DNA of 64,000 nucleotides from Sinohyriopsis cumingii (GCA_028554795.2 CM068828.1:11428314-11492313), one strand, 5' to 3'. Positions 40,005 through 51,359 are shown, counted from the first letter of the stretch. The notes: generated by a model from the sequence alone, not told the origin. Numbers and translations are program-made.

Positions 40005-41322
40005 ACCAAAATTTAGTATTAATTTTCCAACTGCGATTCCAGTAAGCGAAATCGCGTTAGCACAATTACGAGTATATCACAGTTGGCCCAATATCAGATC
40101 AAAATCGTTTGGTGTTTGCATACAAAAATAAACCGATGGTACACCAGACTGGAACGTCATTGGGTTACCAACCAGGTCTTATCAAATTGAAGAAATCAAT
40201 GAGGAATTACAACGTCGAATAAAAAATATCACAACAAAGGAATCTAAGATAACAATAACTGTTCATGAACCAACGCTGTCTTCCCACGATCGAAATAAAC
40301 ACTCCAGACTACGCCGTGGATATATATCAGAGTTCGATCAGAACAGTGTTAGGATGGCCTGAAGTCGCTCCACCGGCACAACCAATAACACCAACGCCTA
40401 AAAGGTCTGACTATGTCACTGACAAACAATCATATCATGAAATTACCCCGTCATATAAATAGCGTCTGGATAATATGAAAAGTGCAACGTTGGGTAGTAG
40501 GTTTAGCTACTACGGTGCGTACAATATTCGTTGGAGTTTTATTTATGAACGAAATCCCCAAGGAGCTAACATTTTACTATTGACCTAAGCCATATTACTG
40601 AATGTTTTAGAGAAATTAAGGAGTTACATAAAACACAACTAACGCAGCTACGGCTGCTCTTCCAAGAACATCATTTTTATGTAACAAGTTCACGCAGCGA
40701 AATTATTACGCGGATTGAAATATTAAATCAGCTTGCCGCCGACATGTAATATATTAACCAGCGAGTAATTCAGGCAACAATTGATTACACTGATGACATA
40801 GATCTTTATAAACTACAATTTCTAAACCATTATTCACTGACGGAAGCCACGTTGCCGAATTTTAAATTTCCTGGGTATAATGTTCCCGAGTTAAAAAAAT
40901 CCGTCACCGACCTCATCAATGACTCCTTCGACGACATACTTGCACAACACAGGCAATCACTACCGGAGCCAATTATCCTCAGACACAATAATAATCCCGA
41001 AGGGCAAGGCCGGCATGTATCCCCGGGGATCGTAAACATAACTGAAGTGGTCGCGGTCAATCTTGTGTGTGATGTCATTGATGGCAGTTACAGCACGGAC
41101 ACGACAGTATCAAATCAAGCCCATCAAGGATTTATTCTTTATTCATTTACTCAGGAAGAACCACCTGGATTTCTGATTGTGCAAGAGCCGATCAATCCGG
41201 TCTATCTACGATGTCATAATCCGTGGCTGACCAGAATAAATTTCGCGCTGACAGACCAGCGTGGGAATCCTATTGATTTACGGAATGAAACACTACATAT
41301 TAGTCTCCTGGTAAAATCTTAA
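39925..41322 (+). pseudogene. Penton/minor capsid-like protein, broken
   Basis: Homologue of 12753-14177. The N-terminus (IALAQLRVYHSWPNI) and the C-terminal 156 codons (VNLVCDVIDGSY, GFILYSFTQEEPPGFLIV) are well kept. The middle has stops and shifts near 40131, 40285, 40460, 40585 and 40747. Confidence 0.72.
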
Positions 41323-41379
41323 GACTTCCAATCGTAAAAATCTTCGATTTTCTGGATTTAGAAGTCATAGACTTTCCAG

Positions 41380-41850
41380 TAAAAATATTTTATTTTGTAT
41401 ATATTTTGTGAACACTGACAAATTCACTGAAATTTATAGGGTGTTTATTAGTAAAAATCATAGAAATCGTCCAATTTGCTAATTTTGATAGCATTTACTA
41501 GTAAAAATCACAGAAATCGACCAATTTCTCAATTTTGATAGGGTGTTTACTAGTAAAAATCAGAAATCGTCTGAAATTCACAAGCAAGTATTTTTTGTGC
41601 AACCAACAGTAAAAATATTTTATTTTATATATATTTTGTGAACACTGACAACTTCACTCAAATTTATAGGGTGTTTACTAGTAAAAATCACAGAAATTGT
41701 CCAATTTCTCAATTTGGAAAGGTAATTTACTAGTAAAAATCATAGAAATCGTCCAATTTTTTAATTTTGATAGGGTATTTACTAGTAAAAATCACAGAAA
41801 ACGTCCGATTTGTTAATTTTGATAGGGTATTTACTAGTAAATTCAACGTT
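41380..41850. repeat. 52-bp tandem repeats in two blocks
   Basis: GTAAAAATCA recurs at 41451, 41501, 41553 and again at 41681, 41733 and 41785, with a last partial unit at 41837. Each block is led by the same AAAATATTTTATTTT...GAACACTGACAA segment, a higher-order duplication. It occupies the place of the acidic gene of element 1. Confidence 0.85.
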
Positions 41851-41920
41851 TTTCAGTAAAAAAAATATTGAAATCTGCAAAAAAAATATATTTCACAATT
41901 AATCAAGCAAGTATTATATA

Positions 41921-42142
41921 ATGTATCACCACGTGAAATGTTTTATACATAATAAAGAACTTCTTGATGAAGCTGTCAAAACCGGAAAAGTTACCCCGGA
42001 AAAAATAATTGTTGATATATATGGGAATGACGATTTTATACTGACTGATGTGCAACTACAGCGACTAACAAAAGATCATGTTGTGATCGCGCATTGCGGT
42101 ATACATCAAATCCTCGAATATATACGCGTATTTAGATCTTAG
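41921..42142 (+). CDS. MYxHVKC-family small protein
   Basis: 73 residues, MYHHVKCFIHNKELL...IYGNDDFILTDVQLQRL. Shorter than the element 1 protein: the C-terminal HSCIS part is missing, perhaps through a late frameshift. Function unknown. Confidence 0.55.
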   Translation: MYHHVKCFIHNKELLDEAVKTGKVTPEKIIVDIYGNDDFILTDVQLQRLTKDHVVIAHCGIHQILEYIRVFRS

Positions 42143-42154
42143 ATTAGATCTCAA

Positions 42155-42413
42155 ATGTGTACCACCACACCGATGTTTTCGTGTATGACAAACAAGCGCT
42201 CGAGCAAGCAGTTAGGACTGCATTTGCACAAGAAGAAATTAACGTTAAATTCGTTATTGATGAATACGGAGACGAAGATTTCTTACTAACACAGTAACAG
42301 ATAGTCTTAGACGAGAGCATATTATTTCAATTGCATGTGACAGAGATCAAATTCTCAATTATGCACATTCCTGCATTAAACCCCACCAACTAAGGAAACT
42401 ACTATTGCGCTGA
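42155..42413 (+). pseudogene. Second, broken copy of the MYxHVKC-family gene
   Basis: Reading through one shift, the region shows YHH, then IDEYGDEDFLLT and, in another frame, CDRDQILNYAHSCI before TGA. The start and middle are damaged (TAA near 42297). Its C-terminus is closer to element 1 than the first copy is, so duplication predates the decay. Confidence 0.6.
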
Positions 42414-42514
42414 TTTCATCAGGGTGGTTTCATCAAGGAAGTAAAAAAAAAGTGATATATTTTTTTTACTTTCGATTTCATTTCCAAGTACTTGATTTCA
42501 TCAAGGTGACTTTG

Positions 42515-42913
42515 TCAAGGTGAGATATTTACTTCCTCGTCATCGTTGACTTTGTCATCCTTGATTTCGTCAGCGGACATACAATTTTTCATCTTTCTCA
42601 CACGAGTATTTATTATCTTTTTCATTTCATACTCTTGAGCCAATGCCAACCTAATCTTTTCAATTGCACGAGACAATGAAACAAATTCATTTATTTGTGC
42701 TTCTTCCACTGTAGCCAGCGATTTATACAAATTATTTTGAATTTTTGTTATGAATCGATATTGAGCAGGAAGAATATAATGCCCTGCGCATTTAGCTTCA
42801 TGTAGTGATTCAAAATCAGACATAATTGTTTCAGAATTTAGTGATATATTAAATGCGCACTATTCTAATTTTTTAATAGCAACAATCACATTATTGATAT
42901 TTTTGTAATTCAT
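42515..42913 (-). pseudogene. Helical protein, homologue of 15103-15543
   Basis: Start MNYKNINNVI at 42913, then a stop and disturbed sequence near 42860. From about 42823 the frame is open with SDFESLHEAKCAGHYILP and VRKMKNCMS. The acidic tail is shorter and its coding DNA has mini-palindromes inserted (42515-42570). Confidence 0.55.
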
Positions 42914-42978
42914 ATTTATACATATATAAATATTATATATTTAAAAGAAAAAATAGATACCACATCTCCTTTGAGTCT

Positions 42979-43165
42979 CTAGCTTATTAAATGATAGGCT
43001 ACCAAACTCAGGAGCGGAAACACAACCCCCATGTGAGCCCCTAACCTGTCAAATAACAGTCTAGAGAGCCCAGAGGGTATGTTTGCGAGTGACGAGACAT
43101 TCCCCATGTGAACCCTTAGCTTACCAAATGATATGCTAGCGGGTTTATACAGGGACAACACAACA
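42979..43165 (-). CDS. Possible Gly/Ser-rich peptide, homologue of 15611-15793
   Basis: Contains MGNVSSLANIPSGLSRLLF and GAHMGVVFP. The frame is open like its counterpart; start and end differ. Could be a conserved noncoding block. Confidence 0.33.
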
Positions 43166-43169
43166 TATA

Positions 43170-43450
43170 GTATGTACATTTGTAAAGCTCCTAAATTGCC
43201 ACCGCATTTTAGCAAGCTTACAGTAGGATCTAGTAGTAACTATGGACAGCACAATATATAGTATTTACACTATTTACAGTAGTAACTAAGGACGGCACAG
43301 TACATATAGAAGCATATTTACAGCATTGTATTTAAACTATTTACAATCCCATGTGAGCAGAAGGTTCAACGAGTATATATAACTTAATTCTAACTTATCC
43401 TAGGACGGCACAACATATAGTATTTACAGTAAGACGACTTATCCTAACGG
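43170..43450. repeat. Iteron-like short repeats
   Basis: TAGTATTTACA near 43260 and 43420, further TATTTACA copies near 43315 and 43340, and CTAGGACGGCACA near 43410. Corresponds to 15794-16050. Confidence 0.55.
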
Positions 43451-43463
43451 AGTCATTTTCTAC

Positions 43464-43583
43464 ATTCAACAGCGGGTATACCATCCCCCCAAAATTAGCA
43501 TCTGGATGACGCAAAAGCATCCGCCATGAGCGGATATGACGAGATGGTATTGATTACTGTTGAATTTCGAAGACTCCGTCTTC
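43464..43583. other. Large hairpin plus adjacent palindrome, counterpart of 16054-16168
   Basis: Arms ATTCAACAG...TACCATC (43464-43485) and GATGGTA...CTGTTGAAT (43543-43565). An inner hairpin ATCCGCCATGAGCGGAT is followed by GAAGACTCCGTCTTC. The layout equals element 1 although arm sequences differ. Confidence 0.58.
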
Positions 43584-43711
43584 TAATAAGATCGTATCGT
43601 ATTTAAGTTGACTGATACTTGGAAATTCAAAAATAGCTTACGCGATGGGCGTGACTTGTTTAAAATGTTTTATTTGTTTTTTTCTTAAATATAATCGCAG
43701 AAAAAATACAG

Positions 43712-43738
43712 ATGAACCATAAAACCGAACAAGTGTAA
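43712..43738 (+). CDS. Eight-codon micro-ORF, counterpart of 16286-16312
   Basis: MNHKTEQV, stop TAA overlapping AATAAA. Confidence 0.22.
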   Translation: MNHKTEQV

Positions 43739-44101
43739 TAAAATAAAGATTTGATCCACGAAAAAAATATTATACATCCGCCCGTGTTTGACAAAGTCGC
43801 CTTGACGAAGTCACTTTGACAAAAGTCAGCGGGGAAGTAATTGGAGATCGTGTTACCTGTACACGGAGAACCATTTATCCATCTGTAGTGTATATCGTTA
43901 ATTTAAATTCTAAGCTGAATTTAAATTCTGATTTGAAAAATACCTGTATTTGTGAACACGGAAGTGTTATAGACCAGCTGTAAATAATAATTGTATACCG
44001 CTAAGTCGCGCTGGATAAATTTACCCACAATGACAAAGGGAGGGAACTAATTGCATGAGATATACTTAACGGAGTTATCTCCCATTGGAAATTCTCGGAT
44101 T
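43739..44101. other. Noncoding spacer with mini-palindromes
   Basis: GACAAAGTCGCCTTGACGAAGTCACTTTGAC lies near 43789-43820 as a cluster of short palindrome units (20-base parts described only). A GGAGTTATCTCC block near 44053 is shared with element 1. No gene. Confidence 0.45.
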
Positions 44102-44593
44102 TTAGTGATAATGAAAAACAATTTTCTGCTTATTATATTTTTTTGACAGAGCGGATTTGGTTATATTTTCTGCGACTTTTCGTACCGAGGGTACGCAAAT
44201 ATCAAAATACTTGCCAGCTGAGTTCATCGATTGAAATATTATTTCTTCATTTGTATCTAAATTTATGGATACAACTGCCCTAGACTCTCTCTTCCCCCCA
44301 GCATTCCCACGTGCAACATTTTGGCGTTGTGTGATGGCCTGTAGATTTTGAAGGGAATTATTAAATCTTTGTCCATCAATGTGATCGATCACAAGACCGT
44401 CTTTGATCTTTCCAAAGAAACACTCGTGCACAAAACGATGACAAAGATAATTTTTCTTTCCAACAGTAAACATCAGATAACCAGAATTATTAACAAAACC
44501 AACTGGTTTTTTCAACCTGCTATTTCTGACTATTCCATCACGATTCGCTTCGTAATTTTTAATGGTTGGATGTGGGACAAATTCTTGGCTCAT
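44102..44593 (-). CDS. HNH homing-type endonuclease, intact
   Basis: 163 residues with the same architecture as 16565-17059: HPTIKNYEANRDGIVRN, GLVIDHIDGQRFNN, LQNLQAITQRQN and a NUMOD1-like C-terminus. Residues near the HNH core differ more than those outside it. An open frame in an otherwise decaying element suggests selection or recent conversion. Confidence 0.83.
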   Translation of the reverse strand: MSQEFVPHPTIKNYEANRDGIVRNSRLKKPVGFVNNSGYLMFTVGKKNYLCHRFVHECFFGKIKDGLVIDHIDGQRFNNSLQNLQAITQRQNVARGNAGGKRESRAVVSINLDTNEEIIFQSMNSAGKYFDICVPSVRKVAENITKSALSKKYNKQKIVFHYH

Positions 44594-44694
44594 TTATATA
44601 ATAATATATTTGTCTAATTTATAATTTGTCTGAAAACTTAGTTAAATAATCACGCTTGCATTTCAACGCAACATCGTTACTTTTTTAATTGTAA

Positions 44695-44899
44695 TATCGC
44701 TTGAGTTCACGGTATCGTTTTCCTCCGTCATTTGCACATACCTGTGTTTTATCCCTGACCCCAACACACATCGCAGACACAGTATTGGTCCTAAACTCAG
44801 CGTTCGGACGCTTTGGGAATGTCCCCCGCAGAATTCACCTCTGCAAGATTTATTACAAGGAATTACGGACCCAACTTGAAGCCACTTGCATTTATTCAT
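44695..44899 (-). pseudogene. Small Cys-rich zinc protein, frameshifted
   Basis: MNKCKWLQVGSV start; the first Cys cluster and CLRC are kept. A shift near 44770 then destroys the second CxxC pair. Confidence 0.6.
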
Positions 44900-44945
44900 T
44901 CTATATATAATATTTTCTTATTTAAATATTTGTCTTATATATACT
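44900..44945. promoter_or_regulatory. Divergent promoter, counterpart of 17369-17415
   Basis: TATATATAATATTTTCTTAT and TTAAATATTTGTCTTA are kept nearly unchanged. Confidence 0.55.
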
Positions 44946-47900
44946 ATGGAGGAATTTGAAAGATTATCTACCATTGGCACCGGGAGATTCGATCTTGACA
45001 GATTAACCCCTGACTCGCGACGACGAGACCTGACTGATCTGTTTGATATTATCAGGAATGCCAAAAAAGAATTCCGCGACGATGGCGCATCTCACGTGTG
45101 GTCGTCATTTAAAATTATGCGCGACACCGAAGGTGTTATCGCTGCTACAATGAATGATGCACCAGCGAAAACAATTATCATTTACCTCCCCCTTGATGAA
45201 CATCAAGGCAGTCGGAAATATTTTTTCAGAATAAAATTTATTGTGCAAGCAGATTCCGATACGTGGATTATCCGTGACAAACTCGACCCTGTCCTTGCTA
45301 GCGAAAAGACCATTCTGCTAAGTAAGGATTCCAAACCAGGAATGCTGACCGGGATTGATAAACCATATTACGCTCGAGCATATCCTGTGACCGCGGTCAT
45401 TTGTGGAATCTATCCGATAAAAAAACCAAAAGTTGATAAACTCACCCCGATGAGGACGACTTCGTCATTGACGACTTCGTCGTTGGGGCTGAATTGTGTA
45501 GCCGAGCGAGTAATGGAACATTTTAAAAATGCGATGCGGGGAAACTGCTTGACTGCGTTAAGACAGTCCAAAATAACAGCGTGGGCTGAGCGAGTCAAAC
45601 ACACAGGAGCGTCAATAAACGATGTCGCCGAGCTAGGAAAAGCATTAAGATTTCCCATAACCGTAACAACGATAACAGAGGAAGTGTTATACAAATCGAA
45701 ATATAATCGATACGGAGCTCCAATAAATATCATTGATCATAACGCTCACGCTTGGGCTAACGCAGTTACAATATTTCCGCGGGATCGTCTTGTGAAATAT
45801 TATCGCGGGAATATATTTGATTTTATTAAACAGGTAAGTAATACCGACCCTGTATTGATGTGGTTATTTAAAAGTTCCGAAGATGGCGAGTATGATCAAT
45901 TTGTAAAACCTAACGGCGACTTATACCGGACGGAATCTCTGCAACAACAAATGAAAAAACTCGCAGAGAAATATGCGAAAATCGAAGAAAACACCGAGCA
46001 GTTATTAACTAATTGTTTTACAATTCCGAGTGTTGTCGCCCACGCTGCAAGAGAAAGAAATTCATGGAGACCAACCCGAAGTGAGTTTCTCTCGCATATA
46101 CAATTGAGTTGTGTCGAGTATGGACATGGCGGGCTGTGGAATACCTGGTATGACTACCGGGATATGATTTCTGTAGATATGACTGCGTGTTATCCAGGAA
46201 GCTTTCTCGGGATGGGCTAGTGTATCAAATATTTTAAGCGATTTGGACATCCCACGAACTCGATGACACGAGTTGCTATAAACGGTCCTTTACCTGATTT
46301 TCCCTGACAGGATTTGCTCGTGTGACTTCGTTTGAATTTGCCGAAAAACTTCATCCGTGCTGTTTTGTTTGGTTTGGCAGACACTTTAGTGAAAAGCGTT
46401 GGGCGCCAATAGTGTTATTGCGATATATGCTTGACAGCCGAATACTGGTATCGTTGACGGTCAGTGAAGCAATCCTATCATATCGACCGCAGACTTTAGT
46501 TTGGTTGCCAACACCGGAGCGTATCAGTGTAGACGAAGTCATTGAAGAGTATGCACGAGAGAGTCCAAATACTCCCATGGATGTCATTGTCGGTGAAGCT
46601 CCTAAAGTTCTTAAGGTTAAACTCAGCAATAGTGAAAAAACAGCAAAAGATCTCGGACGAAGAATAATCGGTAAATTTACTCAAGGTGGTGCATATGATC
46701 ATAAACTACATCACTCACGATTGATTATCGATGATGCTGAATTGGATTTTATAATTGCTTATGCCACTGCGAGAAATATATTTTGTAATCGAGAGGACGC
46801 GCGCTTGTCCGACGGGGAAAAGTTGGGCACAATTGTAAGTTATATTAGCGGAGAATCGCCTCAATACACACATTTAAGATCTTCGATGCTGGCTTATGTT
46901 TCTATAAATTTGCTATCAATGACAAATCGATTTCCTGACACTGCAGTTAGAGTTGCAACGGATTCATTTTATATCAATAAATGATACTCAGAATCACTGG
47001 TTCGTTTTACAGGCAGCGATGAATCATGGAGTTCGTGGAGAATAGAAAAGGAAATGTTACATGAATATTGTGAATCCGCTGATGTTACGATTAAGGATGA
47101 TTATTGTAAATCAGAATTATCAGAAATGTCAAACGCACGATCTGTGTATGATCCAATCACTAGACAACAAAACTGTTTATTTGAACGGACCAGGCGAGTC
47201 CGGTAAGACAACTCGAGCAATTGAATTATTTCGAAATTCAGATATGATTGTGCTAACACCTACACACAGGCTCGCCAGGGAGATGAAACAACGAGGAGTT
47301 AATTCTTGTACTTGGCACAGCTTTTTCAAATACAGTGTGGTGTATGGACTCCAGATCGAATGGGAACAAAATATATTCCCGGGAAAATAATTTGGGATGA
47401 GATATGCACAGTGTCGTTAGATATATTAAGATTGTTCCTGGACTGGCTGCTAACAGCGAATACTGCAGTAATAATGTGCGGCGATCATGGTCAGCCACCT
47501 CCGCTTGTTGGTCCATCCACATGATTGGTTAAAAGATTTTGTTGATTATTATGAAGAAGTGTCTGATGATCATAGAGCACTTGATGCAACGTTGAAGGAA
47601 TTTAAAACATTAATTAGATTACAACCGAATAAAATTCAATGTGAAATCATGCGCGAGATGATTACTGAAACTTCAATGAGCGACTTTTGGAAAACATGGA
47701 AATCAGACGATTTGATAGTGGCAAGTAGAAAGATAGTTAGAGACACACTTCAACAACAGCTATTTCAATTACAACAAGAAAAGTTTCCAATGTTGATAAC
47801 GCCGTTATATTATAGACCAGCTGATACGAGGTTACAGAATATAGATGTTGATATTCCTGGGAACTTGACAGAGTCAAGGAAACAGAATTTAGTATTGAAT

Positions 47901-48251
47901 GATATTGTGCTAGTTGACATTAATGCTGTCAAAGACGCACTAAAAATGAATAAATCCCCGTGGACGCTAGGATACGCAATGACAATTCATTCATCTCAGG
48001 GACTAACTATCAGTGATACAACTGTCTGGATCGTTGATGATCGAATCGAATGGTCAAACTTAGTCTACTTAGCTGTGTCCAGAGTCAGAAGAATATCTCA
48101 ACTGCGAAGAATTGTCTTGGAAGAGTCAAACACTGATAGCGATGAAAACAACAGCGACATAATAAAAAGAAAACTAGCCGGTTACGAACAGAGTGACAAA
48201 AAAAAAATAATCGGGATTTTGATCTCGACACTGATTTTATCAGCGCACTAA
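44946..48251 (+). pseudogene. PolB-like palm-SF1 helicase fusion, broken
   Basis: Homologue of 17416-20697, start MEEFERLSTIG. Motif A (SVDMTACYPGSF) is followed by TAG at 46218. Shifts or stops lie near 46300, 46982, 47165, 47345 and 47520. Walker A (GPGESGKTT), IIWDEIC, GDHGQPPP, YAMTIHSSQGLT and LAVSRVR are kept. Small extra segments are made of mini-palindromes: LDEHQG near 45196 and a TTSSLTTSSL stretch near 45465. The decay shows element 2 is not autonomous. Confidence 0.82.
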
Positions 48252-48443
48252 AACAACAACAGAATAATCACTGTGCGAGCTGTAATTGTATAATGCTATG
48301 ACAGTATTCGAGTAATAATCCAAGACAATTCACCGTAGATAGAAAAGATAACAGTCGCGGTCATACACGCGATAATGTGATGCTGACCTGTCTTGAGTGT
48401 AATCGACGTCGGGGTGCAGGCACCCTTTGCGCCAGCGCTAGTT
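48211..48443 (+). pseudogene. Small HNH/zinc-type domain, broken
   Basis: Homologue of 20681-20917 downstream of an A10 run (48198-48207). TGA replaces a Trp codon after CASCNCIML; the C-terminal CLECNRRRG is kept, followed by a few added residues. Confidence 0.6.
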
Positions 48444-49419
48444 AAGTGATCGGGGTGGTAATTGTGTGTCCTCGGGAATTACTTGTAATTGCTCACGTGT
48501 AAACCCACGTTGAGGAGCAGTCGAATCCAAACCGTAGATTGCTGGTCTACTAGTGGATCTTGTTATGTTAGATATCTTATGTGTAGTAACACTCCAGATA
48601 GGATCAGTCGCTCTCGCTTTACCTTTTTCAAGTTCACCTGGTTCATATAAATATCTCACAGTGACATCACCCAGTATCGGCTGTGTTGAAATACCACGTC
48701 GTTGCACAGGTATATATTTTTTTTGTGATCGCGATGGCAGGTTTCATGTTGGTTGTTCGAGTAATTTCATTATTTAGCGCAGTTATCACACTTGGTAATC
48801 TTGCAACCCATTCACGAGATCTTGTACCCTGAATGAATTCTTTCGCGTACTGATATCCAAATAACCGCTCAGCAAGTGTTCGATTAAATCGCTCAACAAT
48901 TGCCTGATCACGATGAATTTCAGTATGCCCTCGTCTGATGGTAACGTTATATTGCTTCATCAGCGATGATACTGCACCCTGAAATTCTTTGCCAGGATCA
49001 ACTTGTAATAAATTTGGCCATCGCAGACCACTTTGTGGTCCACCACCGCGTTGATAAATTCGTTCAAACGCAGAAGCAACCTCAGATGCTGTTTTCGTTG
49101 ATAGTGGCTCTGCATCTTTATATCTACTTGCAACATCAACTACAGTTAATGCGTACTTGTATGTGTTTTGACGTCTTCGGATTTTAATAGTATCGTGTGG
49201 CAGAAATAATATATCGGCTTGGTGAACTTCATTTGGAACACTAACATTAAAATGCGCAAAGTGAATTTGTTTAGGACGCGGTAGATAAATTTGCCATATT
49301 GCCTGTCGGGATAACCAATTTTTAGCAGTAACTCGCGTAACTTTTGCTGCTTCAGCAAGTTGACTAATTGCTGCGCTACCTCTCCAATATCCTCTTGGGG
49401 AATAATAAATTGACTCCAT
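48438..49419 (-). pseudogene. Retrovirus-type integrase, one frame break
   Basis: Homologue of 20928-21874 with the DDE residues present (HQADILF, LLQVDPGKEF, AIVERFNRTL). It has about eight extra residues in two loops. The C-terminal SH3-like domain (VRYLYEPGELEKGKARATDP) is in another frame beyond the 8-T run at 48717-48724 (plus strand). Confidence 0.86.
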
Positions 49420-49926
49420 TATATACCAGCACCTAGCGCTAATTTACCTTTCATTGCAGATTTTATTAACCAGCTAGCTAACTTTTCTTTGAAAAATTTA
49501 TCAGTGATGGCATTTAACGCGTGAATTAATTTCACATGCGCGAGATGGCGCTGTTGCAAATCCTTACTTCGGTAAGCTACATCATGCGCATGACACGCCT
49601 TATCGATAGCGTTTATCGGATACTCACCTGGATTGGGCTGATCTAAGGCATCAAGTCTGATATCAAGTCCGGTTCCAGGACCACAGTAATTATATCGTGG
49701 AAGATGTTTTTCTCCTGGGTATTTAGCCCACGGAGTTCCTGGTAATTTTCCTAACTTGGCTGCAATATCACCTCCTTATTTTTTTACTCGACGAAATAAA
49801 TTTGAACTTTTTTGTACCGCAACGTTCACACTTGCCTGTAAGCGTTTGTCGATTATTTTTTGTTGTGGTGGTTGTTATGTCCGCAGTTGGGGTACGTGCT
49901 CTACATTTCACACAATATAAATCCAT
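49419..49926 (-). pseudogene. Zinc ribbon plus phospholipase A2-like region, broken
   Basis: The zinc ribbon starts at ATG 49926 (MDLYCVKCRARTPT) and continues GKCERCGTKKFKFIS before a stop. The PLA2 part (YNYCGPGTGLDIRLD, DKACHAHDVAY) is open but a TAA sits just before GGDIAAKL. CGTKKFKFIS matches the shifted frame of element 1, supporting a fused ancestor. The stop overlaps the integrase ATG as TAATG. Confidence 0.75.
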
Positions 49927-49946
49927 ATTATTTTATAATATATCTA

Positions 49947-50612
49947 ATGGAGATCACTGACTTTTCTGTTACACAAAGACGAGAGCCAATCAAACATAAC
50001 TCGGTGCCACCAAATTCAATTCGAATGATAATTATAGGTCCATCTGGGAGTGGTAAGACGCAGTTGTTACTTAATTTAATGATGAATTGGATGAAGTGGG
50101 ATAAGTTGTATTTGGTAGCTCCATCTGTGGACGATCAGCGATGCTACAGTGTGCTAAAAGATTTTAATGAAAGTGTAAGATCGCTAAACGACGGTGATGA
50201 TGTTGTTGAATTTATTACTAGCATTGATGAATCGCCAAGTATCGATGATATTGATGGGAGAATTAACAATTTAGTCGTGTACGACGATGTGATGTTGGAC
50301 AAACAATCAAATCCTGCCAGGATATTTTCACGCGGCAGACATAAAAACGTGGATGTGATTTATGTAACTCAACGATATACACAAATCCCGAAAGTGATCA
50401 GGGACAACTGTAACATTCTTGCGCTGTTTAACGGCGTTGACACACACACGTTACGAAATATACATCAGACTTGGTGCAGCGGCTATATGGATTATAAACT
50501 TTTTAAACATTTCTTTAGTCGTGTTCAGGCAAAACCACATGGATTTGTAACGATAAATTTACATGATCCTCGAACACGATATCGAGTTGGGTTAGATACA
50601 ATTTTTAACTAG
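49947..50612 (+). CDS. A32/FtsK-HerA-type packaging ATPase, intact
   Basis: 221 residues from ATG 49947, the counterpart of 22395. Walker A GPSGSGKTQ at 31-39, Walker B NLVVYDDVML at 108-117 and VIYVTQRYTQIPKV at 137-150 (sensor-type Gln). It provides the empty-site reference for the transposon in element 1. The stop lies two or three bases before the TIR. Confidence 0.88.
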   Translation: MEITDFSVTQRREPIKHNSVPPNSIRMIIIGPSGSGKTQLLLNLMMNWMKWDKLYLVAPSVDDQRCYSVLKDFNESVRSLNDGDDVVEFITSIDESPSIDDIDGRINNLVVYDDVMLDKQSNPARIFSRGRHKNVDVIYVTQRYTQIPKVIRDNCNILALFNGVDTHTLRNIHQTWCSGYMDYKLFKHFFSRVQAKPHGFVTINLHDPRTRYRVGLDTIFN

Positions 50613-50614
50613 AG

Positions 50615-50983
50615 AGCAGCAGAGAGAGCGACAACAACGGCGACAATGATGACTTCGTCATCGCGTTTACAGCATCAATACGTTTCATAAAAGACTATTT
50701 CAACGTCTGGCAGCTGTAGGCGGCGACCTCTCGAACTAGAGAGCAGCAGAGAGGGCTGAACACCACCGAGTGTTTTCGCAAGATAGACCCTTGCATTAGC
50801 AGAAATAGTTGTATAGGTAGATATTTTCATGAGATAACCCTTCAAGTCAGCAGAGAAAGCCTACTTTATCATGTTTACTGACTGGAGGGTTTATTTTGTG
50901 AAAAGAACCGCTCTATCTAAAATGTTCTCGATAGAAGGCTCTGTTAAGCGAAATAGTTTGTGGGATTCGCCCTCTCTGCTGCT
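50615..50983 (-). repeat. Right TIR of element 2, two modules
   Basis: Inverted copy of 34535-34902, beginning AGCAGCAGAGAGAGC five bases or so after the ATPase stop codon at 50612. An internal AGCAGCAGAGAGGGC marks the boundary of the two modules near 50741. Confidence 0.92.
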
Positions 50984-51130
50984 GCCTTGTCTCTCCACAT
51001 AAATTCTTCTTTTCCAAACGCTTGTATCCGTCATTCTGACAATGGTCCACGATGATCTGACATACATGGGTAAGTCCGTACGGAACAGCATTGAAGATAC
51101 AAGAGTAGAGGATTCTACGTTGGTCCACAT
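50984..51130 (-). pseudogene. 5' part of an element 3 gene cut by element 2
   Basis: Starts at ATG 51130 (MWTNVESSTL), 42 bases after a TATA box, and runs into the right end of element 2. The remainder is at 34440-34534. Several frames are open across the join; the product is basic and unrecognised. Confidence 0.55.
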
Positions 51131-51171
51131 CTTTGTGACGAGAACAGGTGAAGGAATGCAGCGAACTGCGG

Positions 51172-51180
51172 TTATTTATA
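51172..51180 (-). promoter_or_regulatory. TATA box of the interrupted gene
   Basis: TATAAATAA on the minus strand, 42-50 bases upstream of ATG 51130. Confidence 0.65.
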
Positions 51181-51301
51181 GGGGAAGGGAGGATCGAAAC
51201 GGATTGAGTTCATTCACCAATCCAAACACGCGTTACAAAATTCAGTCACCACACGGAGTCATTCGTCCAATCCGAAGAGAGCAGTCTGTGACGTCACATT
51301 C

Positions 51302-51310
51302 CCTATATAG
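51302..51310 (+). promoter_or_regulatory. TATA box of the coiled-coil gene
   Basis: CTATATAGAGGCGC lies about 50 bases upstream of ATG 51360. Together with 51172-51180 it forms a divergent promoter region. Confidence 0.6.
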
Positions 51311-51359
51311 AGGCGCTAGAGTCTGTGCACAGTCAATCCATGCGACACAGTTTTCAAAC

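Larger units (their letters stand above)
34535..50983. mobile_element. Element 2: diverged relative of element 1, decayed
   Basis: 16,449 bp with TIRs of about 368 bp and an exact 5-bp target duplication GCCTT (34530-34534 and 50984-50988). Gene order is the same as in element 1, but the acidic gene is absent, the MYxHVKC gene is duplicated, and the TIR has an extra module. Many genes have stops and frameshifts (capsid, fibre, penton-like, polymerase-helicase, integrase, zinc-PLA2). The small basic protein, protease, HNH and ATPase genes stay open. It inserted into a gene of element 3. Confidence 0.9.
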
